From: Costertonia aggregata
GTDB taxonomy: Bacteria > Bacteroidota > Bacteroidia > Flavobacteriales > Flavobacteriaceae
DNA length: 64,000 nt
NCBI RefSeq assembly: GCF_013402795.1
Contig: NZ_CP058595.1
Span: forward strand, 2,203,848-2,267,847
Direction: 5' to 3'
In this document: piece by piece, positions 15,433 through 24,918 of the stretch
Position numbering within the stretch: position 1 is the stretch's first letter
How the letters are laid out: each line of letters opens with the position of its first letter
The notes under the pieces: model-generated
What the model was told of the DNA's origin: nothing
Seen by the model: the letters and a program-made list of their open reading frames with translations, nothing else
Databases searched by the model: none
Translations under genes and position numbers: made by a program

Positions 15433-17865
15433 ATGTTCAAAAACTATCTAAAAATTGCCTGGCGGAGTTTAAAAAAGCAACCTTTTTTCACCTTTCTGAA
15501 TACATTCGGTCTTGCGATCGGTATGACTGGAGGACTTCTTATTTCATTATATATTTATGATGAGTTGAGTTTCGATAAAATGTTCGCCGATGCAGATCGT
15601 ATTTACCGCATTGATACCGATGTAAAATTTGGCGGTGCCGAAATCGCCGCTACTGAGAGTGCTGCGCCTATGGCGGCAGCCATGCAACGAGATTTTTCCC
15701 AAGTCGAGTCGACGGTTAGGCTGAGAGACCGCGGTAGTTTCCTTATACGAAAGAGCGGTACGGAGACCAATACCAAAGAACTTCGCGGAGCTTTTGCAGA
15801 CTCTACCTTCTTCGATTTTTTCGGTTTGAAATTACTAGTGGGCAATTCAAAGGCCGCGTTGACGGAACCGAATACCTTGGTGTTGACGAAGACAGCTGCC
15901 GAAAAGCATTTCGGTGTAAAAAACGCTCTCGGCCAACAGATGTTGTTGAACAATACCGACACCTATACCGTAACCGGGGTCATTGATGACTTGCCCAAAA
16001 ATTCGCTGCTGAGGGAGCATAGTATTTTTCTGGCCATGGCCGGTTACGCTGATTCTCGCGAGGCGAATTGGGGGAGTATGAATTATTACACGTTCGTGAA
16101 ATTGATACCTAATGTAAACAGCACTGATTTTAATGAACCTTTGCAGGGCATGTTCGAGCGCTACATGATTCCATGGGTCCAGAATTTGTTTCCGGGAATG
16201 ACCGCAGAATCATTCGCTGCATCAGGTAATTACTGGCAACATAAAATAATGCCCTTGACCGATATCCATTTGTATTCCAATCGACAGTCTGAAATAAGTG
16301 CCAATAGCAGTATTCAAAATGTATATATTCTTTCTTTTATAGCCCTGTTTCTCATCCTATTGGCAACGGTGAATTTCATGAACCTTTCTACGGCACACTC
16401 CCTGAAAAGGGCAAAAGAAGTAGGTATTCGAAAAACGCTGGGTTCCAATAGGTCGGATTTGATTCGTCAATTTTTGACCGAATCAGGATTGATCGCCTTT
16501 ATCTCTTTGCTCTTTGCGTTGATACTGGCGATAATAGTACTTCCGCTGTTCAATGATCTTTCGGGAAAAACGATTGCTATTCCGTACGCAAACCCGCTTT
16601 TTTGGTTGTTAGTGGTCTTCGCTACCATTATTCTCGGATTCTTCTCAGGAAGTTACCCTGCCTTTTTTATGTCCCGGTTTATGCCTGTTAAAGTGCTGAA
16701 AGGCAGTGGTCAGAATACTGTTGGGGGAGGTAAGATTCGTAATTCCTTAGTGGTTTTTCAATTTGCCATTTCCGTGTTTTTAATTGTAAGCACCTTGGTC
16801 GTATTTCAGCAATTAAAGTACATTCAAGGCAAAGACTTGGGTTTTGCCAAGAATCAAATCGTTCTTATAAATGATACCTATGCAGCTGGTAGTCAAGTGC
16901 AGGCTTTTAAAGATGAAGTAAAACAGTTAGGGCAAGTAGAGCAGGCCTCTTTAAGTGATTATTTGCCTACGCCGTCTGCCCGATCAAACAGTTCTCTCTT
17001 TAGGGAAGGGGCCATGGAACAGGAGAACGCCATTCAGATGCAAGTTTGGGAAGTTGATCATGACTACATCAATACACTGATTATGAAACTGGTTGCGGGT
17101 CGTGACTTCAATCCAAAATTTGTCGCAGATTCAACTGCCGTTATCATTAATGAAGCTACATTGCCCATTTTGGGAGTCAAAGCCGAAGAGGCATTGGGTA
17201 TACGGATAACGGGAGACCTTGATTTAGAAGATAAGACATTCTACACCATAATCGGCGTAGTCAAAAATTTCCACTATGAATCGTTGCGTGAAAACATAGG
17301 TGCTTTAGGGCTGTTTTTGGACAATTCAACAGGTACCTTGGCGGTAAAACTAAAACCTGGCGATTTTTCCAATACACTCGCAAATATAGAAGGCATATGG
17401 AATAAAATAGCACCTGGCCAACCCTTTAGCTATCGTTTCATGGATGACTCTTTCAACACCACCTACGAAGCGGAACAGAACTTGGGAAGAATATTTATGG
17501 TCTTTACTTTCCTTTCTATTTTGATTGCGTGTTTAGGCCTATTTGGGTTGGCAGCTTTTAATGCACAAAAAAGAACCAAAGAAATCGGCGTTCGAAAAGT
17601 ATTGGGGGCTAGCGTCGCTCAGATTTCCTATCGTTTGACCACTGATTTTCTTAAAATGGTCGGTATCGCGATTCTTATTTCACTGCCGATAGGCTGGTTT
17701 GTGATGAATAAATGGCTCCAGGATTTTTCATATCGAATAGAAATTCCGTGGTGGATATTTGCCTTGGCCGCCGTATTGGCGATAGGTATTGCGATACTTA
17801 CGGTTAGCTATCAGAGTATAAGGGCCGCCGTAGTAAACCCCGTAAAAAGTTTACGCACAGAATAA
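15433..17865 (+). CDS. FtsX/MacB-type ABC permease 3
   Basis: An 810-residue permease. I start it at ATG 15433 (MFKNYLKIAWRSLKKQ), the position equivalent to its four paralogues; an upstream in-frame ATG at 15394 lies in the intergenic repeat. The first FtsX domain has FLILLATVNFMNLSTAHSLK and RAKEVGIRKTLGS, the second has SILIACLGLFGLAAFNAQKR and KEIGVRKVLGASV, ending NPVKSLRTE. The first periplasmic domain is distinctive, with an unusually alanine-rich start (GGAEIAATESAAPMAAAMQR). The FMDDSFNTTYEAE segment links it to permease 1. It presumably pairs with one of the two ATPases of the operon. Confidence 0.9.
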   Translation: MFKNYLKIAWRSLKKQPFFTFLNTFGLAIGMTGGLLISLYIYDELSFDKMFADADRIYRIDTDVKFGGAEIAATESAAPMAAAMQRDFSQVESTVRLRDRGSFLIRKSGTETNTKELRGAFADSTFFDFFGLKLLVGNSKAALTEPNTLVLTKTAAEKHFGVKNALGQQMLLNNTDTYTVTGVIDDLPKNSLLREHSIFLAMAGYADSREANWGSMNYYTFVKLIPNVNSTDFNEPLQGMFERYMIPWVQNLFPGMTAESFAASGNYWQHKIMPLTDIHLYSNRQSEISANSSIQNVYILSFIALFLILLATVNFMNLSTAHSLKRAKEVGIRKTLGSNRSDLIRQFLTESGLIAFISLLFALILAIIVLPLFNDLSGKTIAIPYANPLFWLLVVFATIILGFFSGSYPAFFMSRFMPVKVLKGSGQNTVGGGKIRNSLVVFQFAISVFLIVSTLVVFQQLKYIQGKDLGFAKNQIVLINDTYAAGSQVQAFKDEVKQLGQVEQASLSDYLPTPSARSNSSLFREGAMEQENAIQMQVWEVDHDYINTLIMKLVAGRDFNPKFVADSTAVIINEATLPILGVKAEEALGIRITGDLDLEDKTFYTIIGVVKNFHYESLRENIGALGLFLDNSTGTLAVKLKPGDFSNTLANIEGIWNKIAPGQPFSYRFMDDSFNTTYEAEQNLGRIFMVFTFLSILIACLGLFGLAAFNAQKRTKEIGVRKVLGASVAQISYRLTTDFLKMVGIAILISLPIGWFVMNKWLQDFSYRIEIPWWIFALAAVLAIGIAILTVSYQSIRAAVVNPVKSLRTE

Positions 17866-17869
17866 CCTC

Positions 17870-17902
17870 AGACCTCACAGGTCTTCAAGATCTGTGAGGT
17901 CT
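17870..17902. repeat. 33-bp intergenic stem-loop repeat
   Basis: AGACCTCACAGGTCTT-C-AAGATCTGTGAGGTCT is an inverted repeat with 16-base arms, one mismatch and a 1-base centre. The outer 11 bases (AGACCTCACAG/CTGTGAGGTCT) are perfect. It sits 5 bases after the stop of permease 3 and 17 bases before the start of permease 4. There is no T-run, so it looks like a REP-type hairpin or RNA processing site rather than a terminator. Sequences of this look are, to my memory, frequent in Bacteroidota spacers. Confidence 0.8.
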
Positions 17903-17918
17903 ATTTAAAATGAAAATC

Positions 17919-20345
17919 ATGTTCAAAAACTATCTAAAAATCGCTTGGCGCAACCTCTGGAACAACAAATTTTATTCCCTGATAAATATTGTTGGGATGG
18001 CGTTAGCCATTACTTGTTTGCTTTTTGCGATAATTTATTGGAACGATGAACATAGTTTTGATGATTTTCATACCAACAACCCAAACCTGTACCGAATTAC
18101 CACCAATATGGTAGAACATAAGGGAGCCATAGCAAAAACTTTTGGCGGAACGGGTCAAGTGCAGGGAAAAACATTCAAGGAAGCTATTCCTGAAATAAAA
18201 GAATATGCCCGTGTTATGGGGGGCAAAATATTCAACGAGGTTTCTACAGAAGATAAAATCCTGAAGTTAAATATCCTTTTTGTTGATACTAATTTCTTTG
18301 ATGTCTTTACGTTTCCATTGTTGCACGGAGATGTTAATACTGCCTTGGATGAAGTAAACTCGGCTGTAATTTCCGAAAGTACTGCCATACGACTTTTTAA
18401 TTCTACCGATGTAGTGGGGAAAGTATTACAAATGAAGAACGACCCTGCTTATCAACGGTTAAAAAAACCTTTGATCATTTCGGCCGTTGCAAAGGATGCT
18501 CCAAAAAACTCTTCTATTCAGTTCGAGATTTTACTCCCATTCAGTTTTCTTGAACTTGCTTTTATAGATACCAATTGGATGAACGCCTATCTTGGAACTT
18601 TTGTAGTATTGGAACCACCAGCAGATGTAACGGCGATTAAAGAAAAGTTCGGTCGTATTTTTGCCATCCACGCCAAAGACCAAGTGGAACAAAAATTAGC
18701 GCGATATGGTTTCGATTCCGAAATCAATTATGGTTTACAGAATATTTTGGATATACACTTGGATCCGCTTACCGAAGGTAGAGGTAATAATGAGTCTGGG
18801 GTAGTAAATACCAGCAATTCCCTATATTCCATTGTTTTTATTGCCATTGCCTTGCTTATCTTGATAATGGGGGCAATAAATTTCATCAATATTAGCATCG
18901 CATCCGCCATAAAAAGGGCAAAGGAAATAGGGATAAGAAAAATAACAGGCGGTAACAAAACTCAAATAATTTTTCAATTCTTGATGGAGTCGGGTTTGCT
19001 TTGTGGTATTTCATTTTTACTTTCTCTTTTATCGATAAAACTGTTGCTTCCATTTTTTAATTCCTTGACGGCCAAACATTTTGCGTTTGCCGAAATGCTC
19101 AACTTTCAATCAGGTATATCGCTTGTTTTCATTTTTGGATGTATCATTTTAATTACGGGTCTTTATCCGGCTTTTGTACTTTCCAAGGTTAAGCCGTCCG
19201 AGGCCCTTTACAATAAATTGAAATGGAGCGGCAAAAATTTTGCAGGACGCGGCTTGGTCGTTTTTCAATTTTCATTGGGCATATTTTTACTTATTGCAGC
19301 TATAGTCTTCCATTCTCAAATGGATTATATACGTACCAAAGATTTGGGTTATAATCCCAATCAAATCATAACCACAACTATTTCAGGAAATAGGGATTTT
19401 GCCGATATCGGTAAAGTGTTAAAAGAAGAGCTATCCAAGGAGTTGTCAATAGCATCAGTCTCTTATGCCCATAATCATTTTTCAGAAGGAGTAATTGTAA
19501 ATAACAAACAAATTGAAGCTTCACTTTTGCGTATTGATGAAAATTATTTGCCCGATGTTGAGATTCCGATTCTCGTGGGACGGAATTTTTCTTCGGATTT
19601 CCCGACCGATGCCTCTAATTCAATTATCGTAAACGAAACCTTTGTAAAAGAATTTAATTTATTACACCCCATTGGGGAATCCGTAAAATTGATTGAAAAC
19701 GATGAAGACGATCAGAAGAAAACGATAATCGGCGTAGTGAAAGACTTTCATTTTGGCTCGTTAAGGGAACCCATTAAACCGATGTTCATTTCTATGATTC
19801 AGGAACCCTACGGGAATATTCTTGTCAAATTTGAAAAATCAAAACAACAGGAAGCTATTCTGGCTTTGGAAAGGGTGTACAAAGCCATTATGCCAAATGC
19901 CGTGTTTGCATACAATTTTTTGGATGAGCAGAATGCAAAACAATACAAACAAGAACAACAATGGCAAAAACTGGTCAACATCGCCACACTTTTGTCCTTA
20001 ATTATCTGTTGTTTCGGGCTGTTGGGTATGGCCCGTTTGTCCATAAATCAACGTGTCAAGGAAATAGGCGTAAGAAAAGTTTTGGGAGCAACAGTTTCTC
20101 AAATATTAGCATTGCACACAACCAATTTTTTAAAACTGATTTTGATTGCCTTTGTAATAGCGGCACCTATAGCTTGGTTGACGGCCGATTATTGGCTTCA
20201 AAATTTTGCTTATAGAATAGAACTGTCATTTTGGTTGTTGGTTTTTGCAGGAGCTATTTCTTTGCTTATCGGAACATTAACCGTAAGTTTTTTGGCTTTA
20301 AAAGCAGCAATGTCCAATCCCGTAAAAAGTTTGCGTACGGAGTGA
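17919..20345 (+). CDS. FtsX/MacB-type ABC permease 4 (divergent paralogue)
   Basis: An 808-residue permease taken from ATG 17919 (MFKNYLKIAWRNLWNNK), aligned with the paralogues; ATG 17910 adds only MKI. It is the most divergent of the five. The usual ACINFMNLSTA helix reads MGAINFINISIAS, the first FtsX motif is RAKEIGIRKITGG, and the second FtsX helix reads IICCFGLLGMARLS before RVKEIGVRKVLGATV. The first periplasmic domain and the helix LLFAIIYWNDEHSFDDF are intact, as is the NPVKSLRTE end. The spacer before it is unlike the others and holds a stem-loop. It may have joined the cluster separately. Confidence 0.9.
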   Translation: MFKNYLKIAWRNLWNNKFYSLINIVGMALAITCLLFAIIYWNDEHSFDDFHTNNPNLYRITTNMVEHKGAIAKTFGGTGQVQGKTFKEAIPEIKEYARVMGGKIFNEVSTEDKILKLNILFVDTNFFDVFTFPLLHGDVNTALDEVNSAVISESTAIRLFNSTDVVGKVLQMKNDPAYQRLKKPLIISAVAKDAPKNSSIQFEILLPFSFLELAFIDTNWMNAYLGTFVVLEPPADVTAIKEKFGRIFAIHAKDQVEQKLARYGFDSEINYGLQNILDIHLDPLTEGRGNNESGVVNTSNSLYSIVFIAIALLILIMGAINFINISIASAIKRAKEIGIRKITGGNKTQIIFQFLMESGLLCGISFLLSLLSIKLLLPFFNSLTAKHFAFAEMLNFQSGISLVFIFGCIILITGLYPAFVLSKVKPSEALYNKLKWSGKNFAGRGLVVFQFSLGIFLLIAAIVFHSQMDYIRTKDLGYNPNQIITTTISGNRDFADIGKVLKEELSKELSIASVSYAHNHFSEGVIVNNKQIEASLLRIDENYLPDVEIPILVGRNFSSDFPTDASNSIIVNETFVKEFNLLHPIGESVKLIENDEDDQKKTIIGVVKDFHFGSLREPIKPMFISMIQEPYGNILVKFEKSKQQEAILALERVYKAIMPNAVFAYNFLDEQNAKQYKQEQQWQKLVNIATLLSLIICCFGLLGMARLSINQRVKEIGVRKVLGATVSQILALHTTNFLKLILIAFVIAAPIAWLTADYWLQNFAYRIELSFWLLVFAGAISLLIGTLTVSFLALKAAMSNPVKSLRTE

Positions 20346-20409
20346 AACATTTACGAATAAACGGTGTCTCTATAATAGCGCAATAATGACAATCAAAAAA
20401 TAACAGATC

Positions 20410-22818
20410 ATGTTTAGGAACTATCTAAAAATCGCTTGGCGAAATCTCCTGAAAAATAAAGGATACTCTATAATAAATATTGGGGGATTGGCCCTGGGGA
20501 TGGCCGTTACTCTCATTATAGGGTTATGGGTAAACGATGAACTTACCTATAACGATTATTTTCAAGATAGGGACAAGATCGCCCAGGTCTACCAATCGCA
20601 AACCTTTAATGGCAATGTGGGCACCGGGCCTGCTATTCCGCTACCGCTTGAGCCCGCCTTGCGCGATGGCTATGCTGAAAACTTCAAACACTTGATGATG
20701 GCCTCTTGGACGCAGGACAGCTACATCAAATACAAAGACAACAACATATCCCGCCCGGGCAATTATATGCAGCCCATGGCACCCGAATTGTTGAATCTTG
20801 AAATCAGTAAAGGTGATAAAGACGGATTACGTGAAATAAATTCCATAATGCTATCCGAATCCACTGCTGATGCCCTCTTTGGTGAGGAGGATCCCATCGG
20901 AAAAGTGGTCAAAATTGGCAATCAATACGACCTCAATGTCTCTGCCGTATACAAAGACATTCCCTTCAACAATACATTCAACGACACTGATTACATCATA
21001 CCATGGGACAATTATGTGGCCAATCGGGAATGGATTCAGGAATCGTTGGACAATTGGGGAAACAATTCTTTTCAATTGTTTGTGCAAATTGCTGATAAGG
21101 CTGATTTGGAAAGTGTTTCCCGGACTATTAAGGATGTAAAAAAAGACCTCAATGAAGATACGGCGGAGTTTGATCCACAACTATTTTTGCTCCCCATGAA
21201 AGATTGGTATTTGCGGAGCAATTTTGAGCAGGGCAAACAGATAGGCGGGCGAATTAAATATGTATGGCTTTTCGGGATTATAGGTGCCTTTGTACTGCTA
21301 TTGGCCTGTATAAATTTTATGAACCTCAGTACGGCACGCTCTGAAAAAAGAGCCAAAGAAGTAGGCATTCGAAAATCAATCGGATCTCAAAAAGGGCAAT
21401 TGATCTATCAGTTTTTGAGCGAATCCTTTTTGGTGGTTCTGTTCGCTTATTTGGTGTCGGTTTTGATAGTGCTATTGTGCTTGAGCGGATTCAATGAACT
21501 GGCCCGAAAAGAGATTGAGTTCCCATGGAACAATATCAATTTTTGGTTGATTTCCATTGTCTTTATCTTTTTTACAGCATTATTGGCGGGCAGTTACCCT
21601 GCATTGTATCTCTCATCCTTTAAACCGGTAGATGTATTAAAAGGCACATTTAAAGCTGGGAAATACGCCGGCTTGCCCAGGCAACTATTGGTGGTTTTGC
21701 AATTCACCGTTTCCGTGGCGTTCATCATTGGTACTGTCATTGTCATGCAACAGATCAACCATGCCAAAAACAGACCGATAGGTTATGTTAAGGAAGGACT
21801 TGTACAAATACCGACTTGGTCCGCTGATTTCGAAGGGAAGACAGATGTCATGCGGGAGCAATTTCTAAAGTCGGGCGCAGTGTTTGCCATGGCCACATCT
21901 AGCAGCCCAACAACACGTGTTTGGTCAAATAGAAGTGGGTTTACTTGGGATGGTAAACCTGATGGTTTTCAAGACGATTTCGCTTGGACGGAAGTTTCCC
22001 CAGAATATGCCAAAACACTTAATCTTAAGATTATTGATGGCCGGGATTTCTCTAGAGATATGGCCTCTGACTCCTTGGGAATTCTTATCAATAAAACGGC
22101 TGTAAAATATATGGGGCTCGAAAATCCGGTAGGCACACTTATTCGCTACTCTGATCAAGAGGATGAAGAAGAGCAAGATCCCCCATTGAAAATCATCGGC
22201 GTAGTCGAAGACATCATTGCACAATCGCCCTATGAGCCAGTGAAGCAAGCTTGGTACGTGTACGACCGCCAAGATAACTTCAGTTATTACAACCTACGGT
22301 TGAACCCGGACCAGAGTGCCAGTCAAAATTTGGCGGTTATAGAACGAGTGTTTAAAGAGAACTTCCCAGCGATACCCTTTCAATATGATTTTGTTGATGA
22401 CGAATATGCGGAAAAGTTTGCTGCCGAACAACGAATCGGTACCCTTTCGGGCATTTTTACAGCGTTGGCCATTTTGATAAGTTGTTTGGGACTATTTGGG
22501 TTAACATCTTTTGTGGCCGAACAGCGTACCAAAGAGATAGGGGTTCGTAAAGTATTGGGCGCATCCGTCTTTAATGTATGGAACATGCTTTCAAAAGACT
22601 TTTTGAAATTGGTCGTCATATCCTGTTTTATAGCGGTTCCCATTGCTTATTATATAATGAACGGTTGGTTACAGGAATACCCATACCGTGTTATACTCAA
22701 ATGGTGGATTTTTGCCCTGGCCATGTTGGGTTCCCTGGTCGTTACGGTGCTTACTGTTAGTTTTCAGGCGATAAGGGCCGCAAAGCAAAATCCTGTAAAA
22801 AGTTTACGAACCGAGTAA
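20410..22818 (+). CDS. FtsX/MacB-type ABC permease 5
   Basis: An 802-residue permease starting MFRNYLKIAWRNLLKNK, the only copy with Arg instead of Lys at position 3. The first FtsX domain contains LLLACINFMNLSTARSEKRA and KEVGIRKSIGS; the second contains ILISCLGLFGLTSFVAEQR and KEIGVRKVLGASV; the end is NPVKSLRTE. Its subtype is that of permease 2 (shared STARSEKRAKEVGIRK, similar DYEF/QYDFVD(Q/D)EYA(K/E)KF segment). It precedes the second ATPase, so permease 5 plus that ATPase may form the terminal transporter unit. Confidence 0.9.
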   Translation: MFRNYLKIAWRNLLKNKGYSIINIGGLALGMAVTLIIGLWVNDELTYNDYFQDRDKIAQVYQSQTFNGNVGTGPAIPLPLEPALRDGYAENFKHLMMASWTQDSYIKYKDNNISRPGNYMQPMAPELLNLEISKGDKDGLREINSIMLSESTADALFGEEDPIGKVVKIGNQYDLNVSAVYKDIPFNNTFNDTDYIIPWDNYVANREWIQESLDNWGNNSFQLFVQIADKADLESVSRTIKDVKKDLNEDTAEFDPQLFLLPMKDWYLRSNFEQGKQIGGRIKYVWLFGIIGAFVLLLACINFMNLSTARSEKRAKEVGIRKSIGSQKGQLIYQFLSESFLVVLFAYLVSVLIVLLCLSGFNELARKEIEFPWNNINFWLISIVFIFFTALLAGSYPALYLSSFKPVDVLKGTFKAGKYAGLPRQLLVVLQFTVSVAFIIGTVIVMQQINHAKNRPIGYVKEGLVQIPTWSADFEGKTDVMREQFLKSGAVFAMATSSSPTTRVWSNRSGFTWDGKPDGFQDDFAWTEVSPEYAKTLNLKIIDGRDFSRDMASDSLGILINKTAVKYMGLENPVGTLIRYSDQEDEEEQDPPLKIIGVVEDIIAQSPYEPVKQAWYVYDRQDNFSYYNLRLNPDQSASQNLAVIERVFKENFPAIPFQYDFVDDEYAEKFAAEQRIGTLSGIFTALAILISCLGLFGLTSFVAEQRTKEIGVRKVLGASVFNVWNMLSKDFLKLVVISCFIAVPIAYYIMNGWLQEYPYRVILKWWIFALAMLGSLVVTVLTVSFQAIRAAKQNPVKSLRTE

Positions 22819-22836
22819 AAACTATTAAGCATCAAG

Positions 22837-22860
22837 TGTCATTTTGAGCGCAGTCGAGAA
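22837..22860. repeat. Flavobacterial-type intergenic repeat
   Basis: The stretch GTCATTTTGAGCGCAGTCGA and the following GAA lie between permease 5 and the second ATPase. From memory, close relatives (TCATTTCGAGCGCAGTCGAGAA) are scattered widely in flavobacterial genomes. It is the only copy of this form in the window, but the 40-bp repeats at 12957 and 15378 share the AGCGCAG.CGA core. Confidence 0.5.
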
Positions 22861-22913
22861 CATTCAAAACAGCTTTACTTAATACTGATTACTAAATACT
22901 TAACACTAAAAAT

Positions 22914-23579
22914 ATGCTACTACAACTAAACAATATTTTCAAATGGGTCAACTCGGGAGGTCAGCGTATCTTCTTATTAAAGGACATTAACCTAACTGTT
23001 GAAGAAGGGGAATTTATCTCGGTTATGGGACCTTCAGGTTCGGGAAAATCTACCCTCTTGAATGTAATCGGAATGTTGGATAATTTTGATGAGGGCGAAT
23101 ATCATTTTTTGGACGAATCCGTACACACACTGAAAGAAAAGCATAGGGCGAATCTTTATAAAGAATACATCGGTTTTGTCTTTCAATCTTATCACTTGTT
23201 GGATGAACTGACCGTTCAGGAAAATTTGGAAATGCCCTTGTTGTACAAAAAATTCAAAGGTTCTGAACGCAAAGCCATGGTGGCCGACATGCTGGACCGG
23301 TTCAGTATCGTAGGTAAAAAAGATTTATTTCCCGCCCAACTGAGCGGTGGTCAGCAGCAGCTAGTGGGAGTGGCCAGGGCCTTGATTGCCAATCCAAAAT
23401 TGATACTTGCCGATGAACCCACCGGGAATTTGAATTCCCAACAGAGCGAAGAGATTATGCAACTGTTTAAAAAATTGAACGAGGAAGACGGAGTGACTAT
23501 TATTCAGGTGACCCATTCAGAAAAGAATGCGGCCTATGGTTCCAGAATCATCAATTTGTTGGATGGAAGAAAGGTTTAG
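22914..23579 (+). CDS. MacB/LolD-type ABC ATPase (second)
   Basis: A 221-residue ATPase closing the efflux operon. Walker A is GPSGSGKST, the Q loop is GFVFQSYHL, Walker B is LILADEPTGNLNS and the switch His is in IQVTHSE. The signature reads LSGGQQQLVGVARAL: the residue after LSGGQQQ is Leu, where MacB/LolD proteins and the first ATPase of this operon have Arg. The switch from LDS to LNS after Walker B is also unlike the first ATPase. Catalytic residues are intact, so it should be active; it may be specialised for some of the five permeases. Confidence 0.93.
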   Translation: MLLQLNNIFKWVNSGGQRIFLLKDINLTVEEGEFISVMGPSGSGKSTLLNVIGMLDNFDEGEYHFLDESVHTLKEKHRANLYKEYIGFVFQSYHLLDELTVQENLEMPLLYKKFKGSERKAMVADMLDRFSIVGKKDLFPAQLSGGQQQLVGVARALIANPKLILADEPTGNLNSQQSEEIMQLFKKLNEEDGVTIIQVTHSEKNAAYGSRIINLLDGRKV

Positions 23580-23746
23580 ACGTGCAATTATTTTCCGATT
23601 ATTCAAAAAATTAGGATAAATCACGATATTTTTTTGATTTGGCGAGCTATATCCTAAAGCTATTTGAAGAAACCAACTAATAATGAATCCCTATTTTACT
23701 ATTCCACATTTCAATCCCATACCTTCATAATCTCATGTCTAAGGAC

Positions 23747-23754
23747 TATCTTTG
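23747..23754 (+). promoter_or_regulatory. -7 promoter element before mrp
   Basis: TATCTTTG matches TAnnTTTG and ends 22 bp before the Mrp start codon. The rest of the 197-bp spacer 23580-23776 shows no gene, and no clear terminator for the efflux operon. Confidence 0.45.
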
Positions 23755-23776
23755 TTGTTTAGAATGATTTTATATA

Positions 23777-24916
23777 ATGAAGATTGAAAAGACAGCCGTT
23801 TTAAAGGCATTGGAGCATATTACCGTACCGGGCGAAGGCCAAAATATGGTTGAAAGTGGAGCGGTGAAGAACGTCATGATTTTCGGGGACGAGGTAGAGG
23901 TTGATATTACCATAGCCAATCCCAGTCTACAGGCACGCAAAAAAACCGAAGTTGAAATATTGAAGGTTATTCATAGGGAAGTCTATGAAAAGGCAAAAAT
24001 CAAGGTCAATATAAAGGTAGATGCACCTGCCAAGCCCAAAACAAACGAGATCAAGGGAAAACCGATTCCCGGTATCCAAAATATCATTGCCGTAGCTTCG
24101 GGTAAAGGTGGGGTAGGCAAATCTACGGTAACAGCGAATTTGGCGGTGACCTTGGCCAAAATGGGTTTTAAAGTGGGACTGTTGGATGCTGATATCTACG
24201 GGCCTTCAATGCCCATTATGTTTGATGTGGCCCAAGAAAAGCCTTTGGCCGTAAACATTGGTGGGAAATCCAAGATGAAACCCGTAGAGAGTTATGGGGT
24301 AAAATTATTGTCCATTGGGTTTTTTACGCAGCCCAATCAAGCGGTAATTTGGAGAGGCCCCATGGCCTCCAAAGCTTTGAATCAGATGATTTTTGATGCC
24401 CACTGGGGCGAAATAGATTTTATGCTGCTGGATTTACCTCCAGGAACGGGAGATATCCACCTGAGCATTATGCAGGCCATGCCCGTAACGGGAGCCGTTG
24501 TGGTCAGTACCCCACAAGAAGTCGCCCTTGCCGATGCCCGTAAAGGCGTTGCCATGTTTCAGCAAGACTCCATTAATGTTCCCGTATTGGGTATTGTGGA
24601 AAATATGGCCTATTTTACTCCCGCTGAACTTCCTGAGAATAAATATTATATCTTTGGTAAGGAAGGGGCAAAACATCTGTCTGAGGATCTAAACGTTCCC
24701 TTTTTGGGTGAGATTCCGTTAGTACAGAGTATTCGGGAAGCAGGCGATGTTGGTCGCCCGGCGGCCATGCAAACAGCTACCCCAATAGAATCGGCATTTG
24801 AGGAACTTACCAAAAATGTAGTTCGGCAAACGGTGAACAGGAACAAAAGTATACCTCCTACAGAGGCTATTAAAATAACGACAATGGCAGGTTGTTCTGC
24901 CATTAAAAAGAAGTAG
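23777..24916 (+). CDS. Mrp/ApbC-type Fe-S cluster carrier ATPase
   Basis: A 379-residue P-loop protein that assembles or carries Fe-S clusters. An N-terminal MIP18/DUF59 domain (about 1-80) is followed by the deviant Walker A SGKGGVGKST (about 111-120), LLDADIYGPSMP, and FMLLDLPPGTGDIHL (about 218-232). The CxxC that binds the bridging cluster in many Mrp/NBP35 proteins is absent: after IVENMAYF the sequence reads TPAELPENKYYIFG. The only C-terminal Cys is in AGCSAIKKK. I believe this form is usual in Bacteroidota. It is followed two bases later by a NifU-like gene, which fits an Fe-S role. Confidence 0.92.
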   Translation: MKIEKTAVLKALEHITVPGEGQNMVESGAVKNVMIFGDEVEVDITIANPSLQARKKTEVEILKVIHREVYEKAKIKVNIKVDAPAKPKTNEIKGKPIPGIQNIIAVASGKGGVGKSTVTANLAVTLAKMGFKVGLLDADIYGPSMPIMFDVAQEKPLAVNIGGKSKMKPVESYGVKLLSIGFFTQPNQAVIWRGPMASKALNQMIFDAHWGEIDFMLLDLPPGTGDIHLSIMQAMPVTGAVVVSTPQEVALADARKGVAMFQQDSINVPVLGIVENMAYFTPAELPENKYYIFGKEGAKHLSEDLNVPFLGEIPLVQSIREAGDVGRPAAMQTATPIESAFEELTKNVVRQTVNRNKSIPPTEAIKITTMAGCSAIKKK

Positions 24917-24918
24917 GT

